From Pseudomonadota bacterium (GTDB lineage Bacteria > Pseudomonadota > Alphaproteobacteria > Reyranellales > Reyranellaceae): 19,132 bases of DNA. The translations under genes and the position numbers were made by a program. Positions 7,182 to 13,594 of this stretch are shown here, in pieces. Every line of letters begins with the position of its first letter. Positions within the stretch are counted from its first letter, which is position 1. The stretch spans positions 1-19,132 of the forward strand of contig JAEZHS010000265.1 of NCBI GenBank assembly GCA_023436825.1, read 5' to 3'. Below the pieces are notes generated by a model that saw only the letters and a list, made by a program, of their open reading frames with translations, was not told the DNA's origin and did not search any database.

Positions 7182-8126
7182 CTACTGGTTCGCATCTGCG
7201 AGACCCATCTGACGGCAGAGCAGGACCAGCGTCTCGTAGATCACGTGGGCGCAGAGGTGCGCGGCCATGCCGTTCACGTCCTGCGGTGGACTCACCGTGT
7301 TGACGTCGACGGCGACGATGTTGAGATCGGTGAGGCAGCGCAGCAGGTCGATGCCCTCACGCGCCGACAAGCCGCCCCAGGTCGGCGTGCAGACGCCCGG
7401 AGCGACCGAGGGATCGAAGACGTCCATGTCGAAGCAGAGATAGACCGGCCGCTTGCCGACCCTGTCGCGGAACTCGGCCATGCGCTGGGCGAAGCCGCCG
7501 CGCACCAGCTCATCGAGCGTCACCACCTTGTAGCCGAGGCGCATGGCGCGCGGCACGACGCCCTGCGCATAGGTCGTGCCGCGGATGCCGACGTGCCATG
7601 AGAAGGCGGGATCGACCAGGCCTTCCTCGGCGACATGGGTGAACTGGGTGGCGGAGTTGTATCTCTCCGACGCGTCGTAGGGATAGGCATCGGTGTGCGC
7701 GTCGATGTGCAGGGCCGCCATCCTGCCATGCTTCCTGCCGACCGCGCGCGCCACCGGCACGGTCACCGAGCCATCGCCGCCGATCGTGACGGGGATGGCG
7801 CCTGCCGCGACGATGCGATCGACCGCCTGCTCGGTGCGCGCGAAGGCGTCTTCGATCTTGCTGGGCGTCAGCCGCACGTTGCCGCAATCGACCAGCCCGA
7901 GTGCGGCCGGGGCATCGAAGTCGGCATGGATGCCGTAGCGGCGCATCAGCGCCGACTGTTGGCGCACCGAATCGGGGCCGCCGCGCGCACCGATGCGCAT
8001 GTTGGTGCCGCAGTCGAAAGGGATGCCCAGGATGGCAGCCTTGTTGGCTGGACCCGGCCGGCCGTAGGGCACGCCCATGAAGGTGGTGGGCGAGGTGAAG
8101 AGCTCGTCGTCGGCGAGGCGATCCAT
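7182..8126 (-). CDS. Arginase/agmatinase-fold (ureohydrolase) protein with variant active site
   Basis: The 314-residue product covers the full ureohydrolase fold. Conserved parts are ILGIPFDCGTNMRIGARGGP near the N terminus, HIDAHTDAYPYD (Asp142, His144, Asp146) and CFDMDVFDPSVAPG (Asp233, Asp235). Two key positions differ. The usual GGDHS is GGDGS, so the first metal-site His is Gly119. The usual D-[IV]-x-E-V-x-P, whose Glu binds the guanidinium group, is DVNTVSP (Thr277). Five of six metal ligands remain. It may have one metal, or another substrate than agmatine or arginine. Automatic pipelines would probably call it agmatinase, which these changes do not support. The gene follows the epoxide-hydrolase-like gene on the same strand, separated by 156 bp that contain a dispersed inverted repeat. 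Confidence 0.87.
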   Translation of the reverse strand: MDRLADDELFTSPTTFMGVPYGRPGPANKAAILGIPFDCGTNMRIGARGGPDSVRQQSALMRRYGIHADFDAPAALGLVDCGNVRLTPSKIEDAFARTEQAVDRIVAAGAIPVTIGGDGSVTVPVARAVGRKHGRMAALHIDAHTDAYPYDASERYNSATQFTHVAEEGLVDPAFSWHVGIRGTTYAQGVVPRAMRLGYKVVTLDELVRGGFAQRMAEFRDRVGKRPVYLCFDMDVFDPSVAPGVCTPTWGGLSAREGIDLLRCLTDLNIVAVDVNTVSPPQDVNGMAAHLCAHVIYETLVLLCRQMGLADANQ

Positions 8127-8187
8127 CTGCTGCCTGCTAGTACCAACTATCGCGGAAGGGAGAGACGTAACTCGGATACGAGCCCAC

Positions 8188-8257
8188 TGTCATCCCGAGC
8201 GCAGCGAGGGACCTCTCCGTGCGGCCTCAACGGCCCCGCGCTTCGCTCGGGGTGACA
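8188..8257. repeat. Dispersed inverted repeat, copy 1
   Basis: The left arm begins TGTCATCCCGAGCGCAGCG and the right arm ends CGCTTCGCTCGGGGTGACA. The arms are complementary at 17 of 19 positions, and one mismatch is a G-U pair in RNA. The inner sequence after the left arm is AGGGACCTCTCC, shared with copy 2 at 12748-12820 (AGGGGCCTCTCC). Copy 1 begins 25 bases past the stop of the minus-strand epoxide-hydrolase-like gene. It belongs to the GTCATCCCGAGCG-type intergenic repeats seen in many bacterial genomes. Confidence 0.8.
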
Positions 8258-8282
8258 ATAGCGACAATTGCGGTTCCCGGTA

Positions 8283-9422
8283 CTAAGACGACTTCAGGAA
8301 TTGAAGCAGCAATCGGTTGACCTCGTCGGGCTTCTCCTGCTGCACCCAGTGGCCCGCGCCCTCGATGAGATGGATCTCCTTCATCCTGGTGCAGGCGGTC
8401 TTCCGCATGCGGTCGATGGCGCCCGGCGTCTGGTAGATGCCCCAGTCGCTGCGGCCCGAGATGAACGTCGAAGGCACGTCGACGGTGCGGCCGCTGAAGA
8501 CCTCCAGCTCCCCATTGGCCTTGCCACTGGTCCGCACGCGATACCAGTTGAGCCCACCCTGGAAGCCGTTGCGTTCGTATTCGGCGCTGTAGACGCCGAG
8601 CTCCGGCTCGGTGAGCCAGGTGTTGGCGGCGATGTCGGCCGGCGACGGCATCTCCTTGGCGACTGTCTCGGCCATGCCGTCGGCGAGATCCATGATGTAG
8701 TAGGTCGGCATCTTGGCCACCTCCTCGGCGGTCCAGCCGGCGAGCTCGAACGGTTTGTTGGCTTTCCAGTCGGCGCTCTTGTGGTGGTAGTAGGCGCGTA
8801 GGAAGGCATGCACCCCTTGCTTCGCCCGCCACATGTTCTCGTTGGCCGGCCGCGTCGAGTAGTACCATTGGTAATGCTTGCGCGGCCGCGCCAGCGCCGC
8901 CATCGCGGCGTGGATGTCGTAGCCCTTGCCGGCGGCGGGCTTGTCGGCCGTGTCGAACGGCACTGATGGAGGACCGCCGAACGGCGCGCTCATCAGCACC
9001 ATGCGCCTGAAGATGTCGGGCCGGATCAGCGCGGCGTAGGCCGCGACCGAGGCGCCGAAGTCATGGCCGACGACCGCTTCCGCCGTTCGATGTCCCAGCG
9101 CGAACAGCACGCCGATGGCGTCGCGCACCAGATTCATGAACCGGAAGGCCGAGAGGTCGCCGTCGTAGTCGGCATCCCATCCCGTCGTGCGACCATAGCC
9201 GCGCTGGTCGGGTGCGATGGCGTGGTAGCCCGCCCCCGCGAGCGCCGGCATCACCTTGCGCCAGCTGTAGGCGAGCTCGGGGAAGCCGTGCAGCAACAGG
9301 ACGGCCGGCCGTCCCTTCGATTCGAAACCGGCCTCGAGCACATGGATGTCGAGGCCGTTGATGCCGGGGAGGATGCGGGCGCGGACGCCGCTGGGAAGCA
9401 CGGGGGAGGCAAGTGGTTGCAT
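8283..9422 (-). CDS. Epoxide hydrolase-like alpha/beta hydrolase
   Basis: The product is 379 residues, cytoplasmic by lack of a signal peptide. Epoxide hydrolase features are all present: the oxyanion motif HGFPE (His45 onward), a DQRGYGRT segment, nucleophile Asp121 in GHDFGA (Asp rather than Ser separates this family from esterases), acid Asp326 in SGRSDWG and general base His358 in GAGHWVQQEKP. Tyrosines in the cap domain (GLNWYR and YYSTRP) could activate the epoxide oxygen. The family opens epoxides to diols through an ester intermediate. Haloalkane dehalogenases and fluoroacetate dehalogenases share the Asp nucleophile, but the cap tyrosines and HGFPE favour an epoxide hydrolase. The substrate is unknown. 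The gene may be transcribed together with the downstream arginase-fold gene. Confidence 0.87.
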   Translation of the reverse strand: MQPLASPVLPSGVRARILPGINGLDIHVLEAGFESKGRPAVLLLHGFPELAYSWRKVMPALAGAGYHAIAPDQRGYGRTTGWDADYDGDLSAFRFMNLVRDAIGVLFALGHRTAEAVVGHDFGASVAAYAALIRPDIFRRMVLMSAPFGGPPSVPFDTADKPAAGKGYDIHAAMAALARPRKHYQWYYSTRPANENMWRAKQGVHAFLRAYYHHKSADWKANKPFELAGWTAEEVAKMPTYYIMDLADGMAETVAKEMPSPADIAANTWLTEPELGVYSAEYERNGFQGGLNWYRVRTSGKANGELEVFSGRTVDVPSTFISGRSDWGIYQTPGAIDRMRKTACTRMKEIHLIEGAGHWVQQEKPDEVNRLLLQFLKSS

Positions 9423-9479
9423 GCCCCGAGCCTACGCGACGCGTCCTGGGAAGGGCAGTCCCTAAAGCCTGGCTCTGAT

Positions 9480-9803
9480 CTACTGCTGGGTCAGCCCGTC
9501 GGCGCACGCGCTGCCGTTATCGGCGAGCGGCGTCTTGTCGGATGACTTGCACGCTTCTCGCGACGCGCGTGCGACGCGCGCCTCAGCGTAGGCGATGTCG
9601 GGCTCACCGCGGTCGAATGCCTTGGCAGCGCTTACGACACAGTGCTCGAACGTCCGCGTTCCCGGTGTGACGCCATATTCGAGACAGGCATGCTCGGCGA
9701 ACGCCAGGGCTTGGCCCGACTGGGCATCGGCCTGGTCGCGAGAGGCAATGGCGGCCATCGTCAGTCCGCCTACCGCCAGCATGAGCAGATTGTAGCGGAA
9801 CAT
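9480..9803 (-). CDS. Small secreted cysteine-motif protein, paralog A
   Basis: The product is 107 residues from ATG 9803, preceded by AAAGGAGAG. An upstream open extension lacks coding character. The first 28 residues are a signal peptide (MFRYNLLMLAVGG core, cleavage near ADAQ). The mature part has ACLEYGVTPGTRTFEHC, a Cys-x4-G-[VI]-x-P-x4-[FY]-x2-Cys motif, and a degenerate second copy near the C terminus (CKSSDKTP ... SAC). The helix between them, FDRGEPDIAYAEARVARASREAC, aligns with the neighbour at 9838-10227. The four cysteines could form disulphides in the periplasm. The function is unknown. Confidence 0.7.
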   Translation of the reverse strand: MFRYNLLMLAVGGLTMAAIASRDQADAQSGQALAFAEHACLEYGVTPGTRTFEHCVVSAAKAFDRGEPDIAYAEARVARASREACKSSDKTPLADNGSACADGLTQQ

Positions 9804-9837
9804 GACTTCTCTCTCTCCTTTCCGATCCGCACGCCGA

Positions 9838-10227
9838 CTACGGGTGATCGGCGATCTGCGGCCCGTAGTCGGGCGCTGCGTCGGCATGCACCATGAGCCC
9901 CTGTACATAGGCCTCGCGATCAAAACAGGCCTGGAAGCCCGTCGTCTGCGGTTGCAGGCCAGAGCCCAAGCAGGCCTCGCGGGCGCTGGCGGCTACCCGG
10001 GCGAAGCTGCGCGCCAGCGCAGGCTCACCCCAGTACAAGGCGCGCGTCGCCTGGGACAGGCAGTACTCATACCCGTCGCTTCGAGGCGCAATGCCCTGTT
10101 CGCGGCAAATGCGTTGCGCCTGGCTTTCCGCCGATGCGGGCGGTATCGGCGGCACGAAAGCGACGAAGGCGCCGACGATCAGTACGCCGGCGAGCGCGAT
10201 GGCGGCGTGCACCCGGCTGTTGGTCAT
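9838..10227 (-). CDS. Small secreted cysteine-motif protein, paralog B
   Basis: The product is 129 residues from ATG 10227, with AGGAG 7 bases upstream. A hydrophobic N-terminal segment (AAIALAGVLIVGAFVAF) followed by PPASAES looks like a signal peptide or membrane anchor. The mature part has two copies of a cysteine motif, ICREQGIAPRSDGYEYC and ACLGSGLQPQTTGFQAC, both of the form Cys-x4-G-[IL]-x-P-x4-[FY]-x2-Cys. Between them WGEPALARSFARVAASAREAC matches the paralog downstream. The two genes are 34 bp apart and surely one transcript. I do not recognise a named family member. Confidence 0.72.
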   Translation of the reverse strand: MTNSRVHAAIALAGVLIVGAFVAFVPPIPPASAESQAQRICREQGIAPRSDGYEYCLSQATRALYWGEPALARSFARVAASAREACLGSGLQPQTTGFQACFDREAYVQGLMVHADAAPDYGPQIADHP

Positions 10228-10758
10228 GGCTGGCTCCTAGGGTCTGGTAGCTGACAAACGCTATGACGCGTGTCCTGGTTGCCCCTTGGATCCACAGTCG
10301 CCCAATTGCTGTCGTAATTGGCGCCGACGGCGCAGGTGAAAGCGTTCCTGGCAGTCGCGTAGAACGGCACAAGGAATGGCGTGATCGCCGGCTCGACCTG
10401 CCACACGTGGCCCTCTACGGCACGCAAAAATTCCCAAAACGACCGGGCTGTCGCTGACTGAAGTGCTTGACAGTTGGAAACTTAAGTTATAGAGACGGCC
10501 TGTTATGTTGCTTCCCCGAGTTGTCGCTCTATGCATCGTCGATCGGATTCACGACACCGGCGGGCTGGCCTGTTCGGCAAGGCCATGTGCGTGAGCCGGG
10601 AGGCGGGGCAGCCGAGAAGGCCGATAAAAGGTCTCCCGAATGAAATGGCCAGCGGAATTGTCCGAAATACTCCGAAGGCCAGGAAAAGGCCCAAAAATCG
10701 CGGCTTTGGGCGGGTCGAATTCGGACAGGGCGAAACTGTCCCCGCGCTACCGACAAAA
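10228..10758. other. Intergenic stretch with one doubtful small ORF
   Basis: Across 531 bases no convincing gene was found. A minus-strand frame (10224-10427 from a TTG; open further up to about 10482) reads RAVEGHVWQVEPAITPF and CAVGANYDSNWATVDP, and its TGA overlaps the ATG of the cysteine-motif gene as ATGA. That overlap would suit a translationally coupled gene, but there is no good start codon or ribosome binding site and no recognised family. It could be a gene remnant. The part from 10500 to 10758 shows nothing beyond a 6-bp stem (GGACAG/CTGTCC, 10723-10741) just past the acyl-CoA dehydrogenase stop. Confidence 0.35.
10467..10493 (+). promoter_or_regulatory. Sigma-70-like promoter candidate
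   Basis: A perfect TTGACA at 10467-10472 is followed after 15 bases by TATAGA (10488-10493) in a locally A+T-rich patch. The spacing is shorter than the ideal 17. No convincing plus-strand gene follows: the ATG at 10504 opens only a 29-codon frame. It may be fortuitous or drive a small RNA. Confidence 0.3.
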
Positions 10759-11925
10759 CTAGTAGCTCTTCGGCAGCCCCAGCACGCGCTCCGCCACGTA
10801 GCACAGGATGAGCTGCTCGCTGACCGGCGCGATGCGTGCAATCAGGACCTCGCGCAGGAAGCGTTCCACGTGAAACTCCTTGGCGTAGCCATAGCCGCCA
10901 TGGGTCAGGATCGCCCGCTCGCAGGCCTCATAGGCAGCTCTCGCGCCAAGGTACTTCGCCGAGTTGGCCTCGGCGCCGCATTCCTTGCCGTTGTCGTAGA
11001 GCCACGCCGCCTTGAAGGCGAGCAGGTTGGCGGCTTCGAGCTGCATCCAGCTCTCGGCCAGGGGGTGCTGAATCGCCTGGTTCTTGCCGATCGGCCGGCC
11101 GAACACGATGCGCTCCTTGGCGTATTGCGTGGCCCTGGCAAGCGCGGCCTTGCCGATGCCGATCGCCTCGGCGGCGATCAGCACGCGCTCGGGGTTGAGC
11201 CCGTGCAGCAGGTAGTGGAAGCCCTTGCCTTCCTCGCCGATGCGATCCTCCAGCGGCACCTTCAGCCCGTCGATGAACACCTGGTTGGTGTCGATCGCCT
11301 TGCGCCCCATCTTGTCGATCTCGGTCACCTCGATCTTGGAGCGGTCGAAGTCGGTGTAGAACAGCGTCAGGCCGTCGGTCGGCTTCCTGCATTTCTCCTT
11401 GGGCGTCGTGCGCGCGATCAGCAGCATCTTGTCGGCGACCGAAGCCGTGGTGGTGAAGGTCTTCTTGCCGTGCACGACGTAGCCGTTGCCGTCGCGCTCG
11501 GCCTTGGTGTCGAGCGCCGTGGTGTTCAGCCCGGCGTCGGGCTCGGTGACGGCGAAGCAACCCTTGATCTTGCCCTTGATGATGTCGGGCAGGATGCGCT
11601 TCTTCTGCTCCTCGGTGCCGAACACGACGATCGGATTAGGTCCGAAGATGTTGAGGTGGATCGCCGAGGCGCCCTGCAGGGCGGCACCAGATTCGGCCAC
11701 CGTCTGCATCAGGAGCGCCGCTTCGGTGATGCCGAGCCCCGCGCCGCCATACTCCTCGGGCATGGCGATGCCGAGCCACCCGGCATCGGCCATGGCGCGA
11801 TAGAAATCGTCGGGGAAGCCGCCTTCCTTGTCCTTCTTCAGCCAGTACCTGTCGTCGAACTGGGCGCAGAGCTTGGCGACGCTGTCCTTGATGGCGAGCT
11901 GATCTTCTGAAAACGCGAAATCCAT
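10759..11925 (-). CDS. Acyl-CoA dehydrogenase (IVD-type catalytic Glu)
   Basis: The 388-residue flavoprotein starts MDFAFSEDQ at ATG 11925; the open frame upstream of it overlaps the neighbouring hydrolase and is not coding. It has the family parts in order: MPEEYGGAGLG, the FAD/substrate segment CFAVTEPDAGLNTT, GKKTFTTTASVADK in the beta domain, RIVFGRPIGKNQAIQHPLAE and GGYGYAKEFHVER. The usual catalytic loop YEGT is replaced by IAPVSEQ. However, NPERVLIAAEAIG carries Glu246 at the position used as base in isovaleryl-CoA dehydrogenase, so activity is plausible. It should oxidise an acyl-CoA to the 2,3-enoyl-CoA and pass electrons to ETF; the acyl group is unknown. It is the last gene of the minus-strand operon, 10 bp after the hydrolase stop. 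Confidence 0.9.
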   Translation of the reverse strand: MDFAFSEDQLAIKDSVAKLCAQFDDRYWLKKDKEGGFPDDFYRAMADAGWLGIAMPEEYGGAGLGITEAALLMQTVAESGAALQGASAIHLNIFGPNPIVVFGTEEQKKRILPDIIKGKIKGCFAVTEPDAGLNTTALDTKAERDGNGYVVHGKKTFTTTASVADKMLLIARTTPKEKCRKPTDGLTLFYTDFDRSKIEVTEIDKMGRKAIDTNQVFIDGLKVPLEDRIGEEGKGFHYLLHGLNPERVLIAAEAIGIGKAALARATQYAKERIVFGRPIGKNQAIQHPLAESWMQLEAANLLAFKAAWLYDNGKECGAEANSAKYLGARAAYEACERAILTHGGYGYAKEFHVERFLREVLIARIAPVSEQLILCYVAERVLGLPKSY

Positions 11926-11935
11926 GATGATTGCC

Positions 11936-12730
11936 TTAGCGATTCGCTGCCAGCCAGGACAGCATGATGCGGTTGAACTGATCCGGCCGTTCGACGTTGG
12001 GCAGGTGACGCGCCGCGGCGATGCCCTCGTAACGGCCGCCGGGAATCTTCGAGGCGATGAGCTGGTTGCGGTCCGGCGGCGTGCCCTGATCCTCGTCACC
12101 GCAGATCACCAGGGTCGGGACCTTGATGGTGGCCAGCCGATCCTCGTAGTTGAAGTTCTGGATCGCGGACATGCATCCCGCCGAGCCCGCGGGCGTGGTG
12201 TTGCTGATCGTGTCGCGGATCTCCCGCCAGCGCACCGGATTCACCTTCTTGAACTCGTCGGTGAACCAGCGCTCCATCGTGCCGTCGGCCAGAGCCGCCA
12301 GACCCTTGGTCCGTACGGTGGCCTTGCGCTCCTCCCAGGTCCCCGCCGAGCCGGGCGGTGTCGACGGCTGGGTGTCGCAGAGCGTCAGCGACAGCAGGTT
12401 GCCGGGGTTCGCCAGCGCGAAGCCCTGGCCGATCATGCCGCCGATCGAGAGCCCGATATAATGCACCTTCTTGATGCCGAGCACGTCGAGCGCGCCCTTC
12501 ACGTCCGCCGCCAGCGCATCCATCGTGTAGTCGCCGTCGACCGCCGCGCTGCCGCCGTGGCCGCGCATGTCGAGCCGCAGCACGCGATAGCCCGCCGCCA
12601 GCAACGGCACCATCTGCTCGACCCACATGCCGCCGTCGGCATTCAGCGAATGGGTGAAGCACACAGTCGGCGCGGCCTGCGGGCCGGCGAGGTCGAAGTA
12701 GACTTTTCGTCCGTTGAGAGAGAGCAGCAT
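11936..12730 (-). CDS. Alpha/beta hydrolase, 3-oxoadipate enol-lactonase-like
   Basis: The 264-residue product has the length and pattern of PcaD-like hydrolases: FTHSLNADGGMW at the oxyanion position, RLDMRGHGGS, nucleophile Ser95 in GLSIGGMIGQ, acid Asp214 in CGDEDQGTPP and His242 in AARHLPNVERP. The family opens enol-lactones in beta-ketoadipate catabolism but also contains esterases and thioesterase-like enzymes. No other pca gene is nearby, so the specific substrate is not supported. It lies between the SDR and acyl-CoA dehydrogenase genes of an apparent operon and may hydrolyse a lactone or ester intermediate of the same pathway. A strong hairpin repeat stands between this gene and the SDR gene and could reduce its expression. 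Confidence 0.85.
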   Translation of the reverse strand: MLLSLNGRKVYFDLAGPQAAPTVCFTHSLNADGGMWVEQMVPLLAAGYRVLRLDMRGHGGSAAVDGDYTMDALAADVKGALDVLGIKKVHYIGLSIGGMIGQGFALANPGNLLSLTLCDTQPSTPPGSAGTWEERKATVRTKGLAALADGTMERWFTDEFKKVNPVRWREIRDTISNTTPAGSAGCMSAIQNFNYEDRLATIKVPTLVICGDEDQGTPPDRNQLIASKIPGGRYEGIAAARHLPNVERPDQFNRIMLSWLAANR

Positions 12731-12747
12731 CGTTGGTCTCCAAATTT

Positions 12748-12820
12748 GCTGTCACCCTGAGCGAAGCGAGGGGCCTCTCCAGTTGCCTTAAAGGTCCCTC
12801 GCGTCGCTCGGGGTGACAGC
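12748..12820. repeat. Dispersed inverted repeat, copy 2
   Basis: The arms at 12748-12772 and 12796-12820 are complementary at 23 of 25 positions, starting GCTGTCACCCTGAGCG and ending CGCTCGGGGTGACAGC, with a 23-base loop. The same family and orientation is seen as copy 1 at 8188-8257. It begins 3 bases past the SDR stop codon and ends 17 bases before the hydrolase start, inside an operon. It has no T-run, so attenuation, mRNA stabilisation or a binding site are more likely than strong termination. Confidence 0.85.
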
Positions 12821-12823
12821 GGA

Positions 12824-13594
12824 TTACATCGCCGAGATCCCGCCGTCGATCACGACTTCCGAGCCGGTCATGAAGCTCGACTCGTCGGAGGCGAGGAACA
12901 CCAGCGCCCAGCCCACTTCCTCCGGGCGGCCCAACCGGCCGATCGGCACCTGGCGGCCGAGCTTCTGCTGCATCACCTCGTTGCCGAAGCGGTCGCGGTA
13001 TTTGTCGAGGATCGGCGTGTCGATGAAGGTCGGATGCACCGAGTTGCAGCGGATGTTGTACCCCGACTTGGCGCAGTGCAGCGCCACCGACTTGCTGAGC
13101 AGACGCACACCCGCCTTGGCCGAGTTGTAGGCCGCCATGTTGGCGCCGGCGATGATGCCGGAGATCGACGAGATGTTGATCACCGAGCCGCCCAGACGCT
13201 GCGTGTGCTTCTTGATCTCGGCGACGCCGTGCTTGCAACCCAGGAACACGCCGTCGAGGTCGATGGCGTGGACCTTGCGCCACTCCTCGAGCTGGATCTC
13301 CTCCACCGTCTTGCTGAGTCCGATGCCGGCCGAGTTCAGGAGCACGTGCAGCGCACCGAACTTGTCGACCGTCTCCTGGATGGCGGCCTTCCAGTTGTCC
13401 TCGCTGGTGACGTCGAGCTTCACGAAGTGTCCGGCCGAGCCCAGCTTGTCGGCCACCGCCTCGCCGCGGTCGGCGGCGATGTCGGCGACCACGACCTTGG
13501 CGCCCTCCTGCGCCATCAGGGCCGCGGCATTGGCGCCGAGGCCCGATGCGCCGCCTGTGATCAGCGCCACCTTGCCTGCAAGGCGATCGGTCAT
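12824..13594 (-). CDS. Short-chain dehydrogenase/reductase (classical SDR)
   Basis: The 256-residue product is a standard classical SDR. The cofactor motif is TGGASGLG (residues 13-20), Asp38 at the end of beta2 favours NAD(H) over NADP(H), NSAG sits at 87-90 (usual NNAG), and the catalytic set is Ser143, Tyr156 and Lys160 (YNSAK). The C-terminal part has GRLGRPEEVGWALVFLASDESSFMTGSEVVIDGG. It should interconvert a secondary alcohol and a ketone. The ATG at 13594 has GGAGG about 9 bases upstream and overlaps the stop of the EamA gene by four bases (ATGA), so the two are translationally coupled. The substrate is not readable; cyclic alcohols or hydroxyacyl-CoA are typical for the group. Confidence 0.93.
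   Translation of the reverse strand: MTDRLAGKVALITGGASGLGANAAALMAQEGAKVVVADIAADRGEAVADKLGSAGHFVKLDVTSEDNWKAAIQETVDKFGALHVLLNSAGIGLSKTVEEIQLEEWRKVHAIDLDGVFLGCKHGVAEIKKHTQRLGGSVINISSISGIIAGANMAAYNSAKAGVRLLSKSVALHCAKSGYNIRCNSVHPTFIDTPILDKYRDRFGNEVMQQKLGRQVPIGRLGRPEEVGWALVFLASDESSFMTGSEVVIDGGISAM

Noticed and set aside
7182..8126. Direct call of agmatinase (speB) for the arginase-fold gene
   Set aside because: The substrate-binding Glu and one metal His are replaced, so the specific enzyme name is not supported.
10723..10741. GGACAG/CTGTCC stem as terminator of the acyl-CoA dehydrogenase gene
   Set aside because: The stem is only 6 bp and no T-run follows in the minus direction; too weak to call.
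10531..11910. 459-codon plus-strand frame opposite the acyl-CoA dehydrogenase
   Set aside because: The minus strand holds a complete dehydrogenase with family motifs; the plus-strand product is an antisense shadow.
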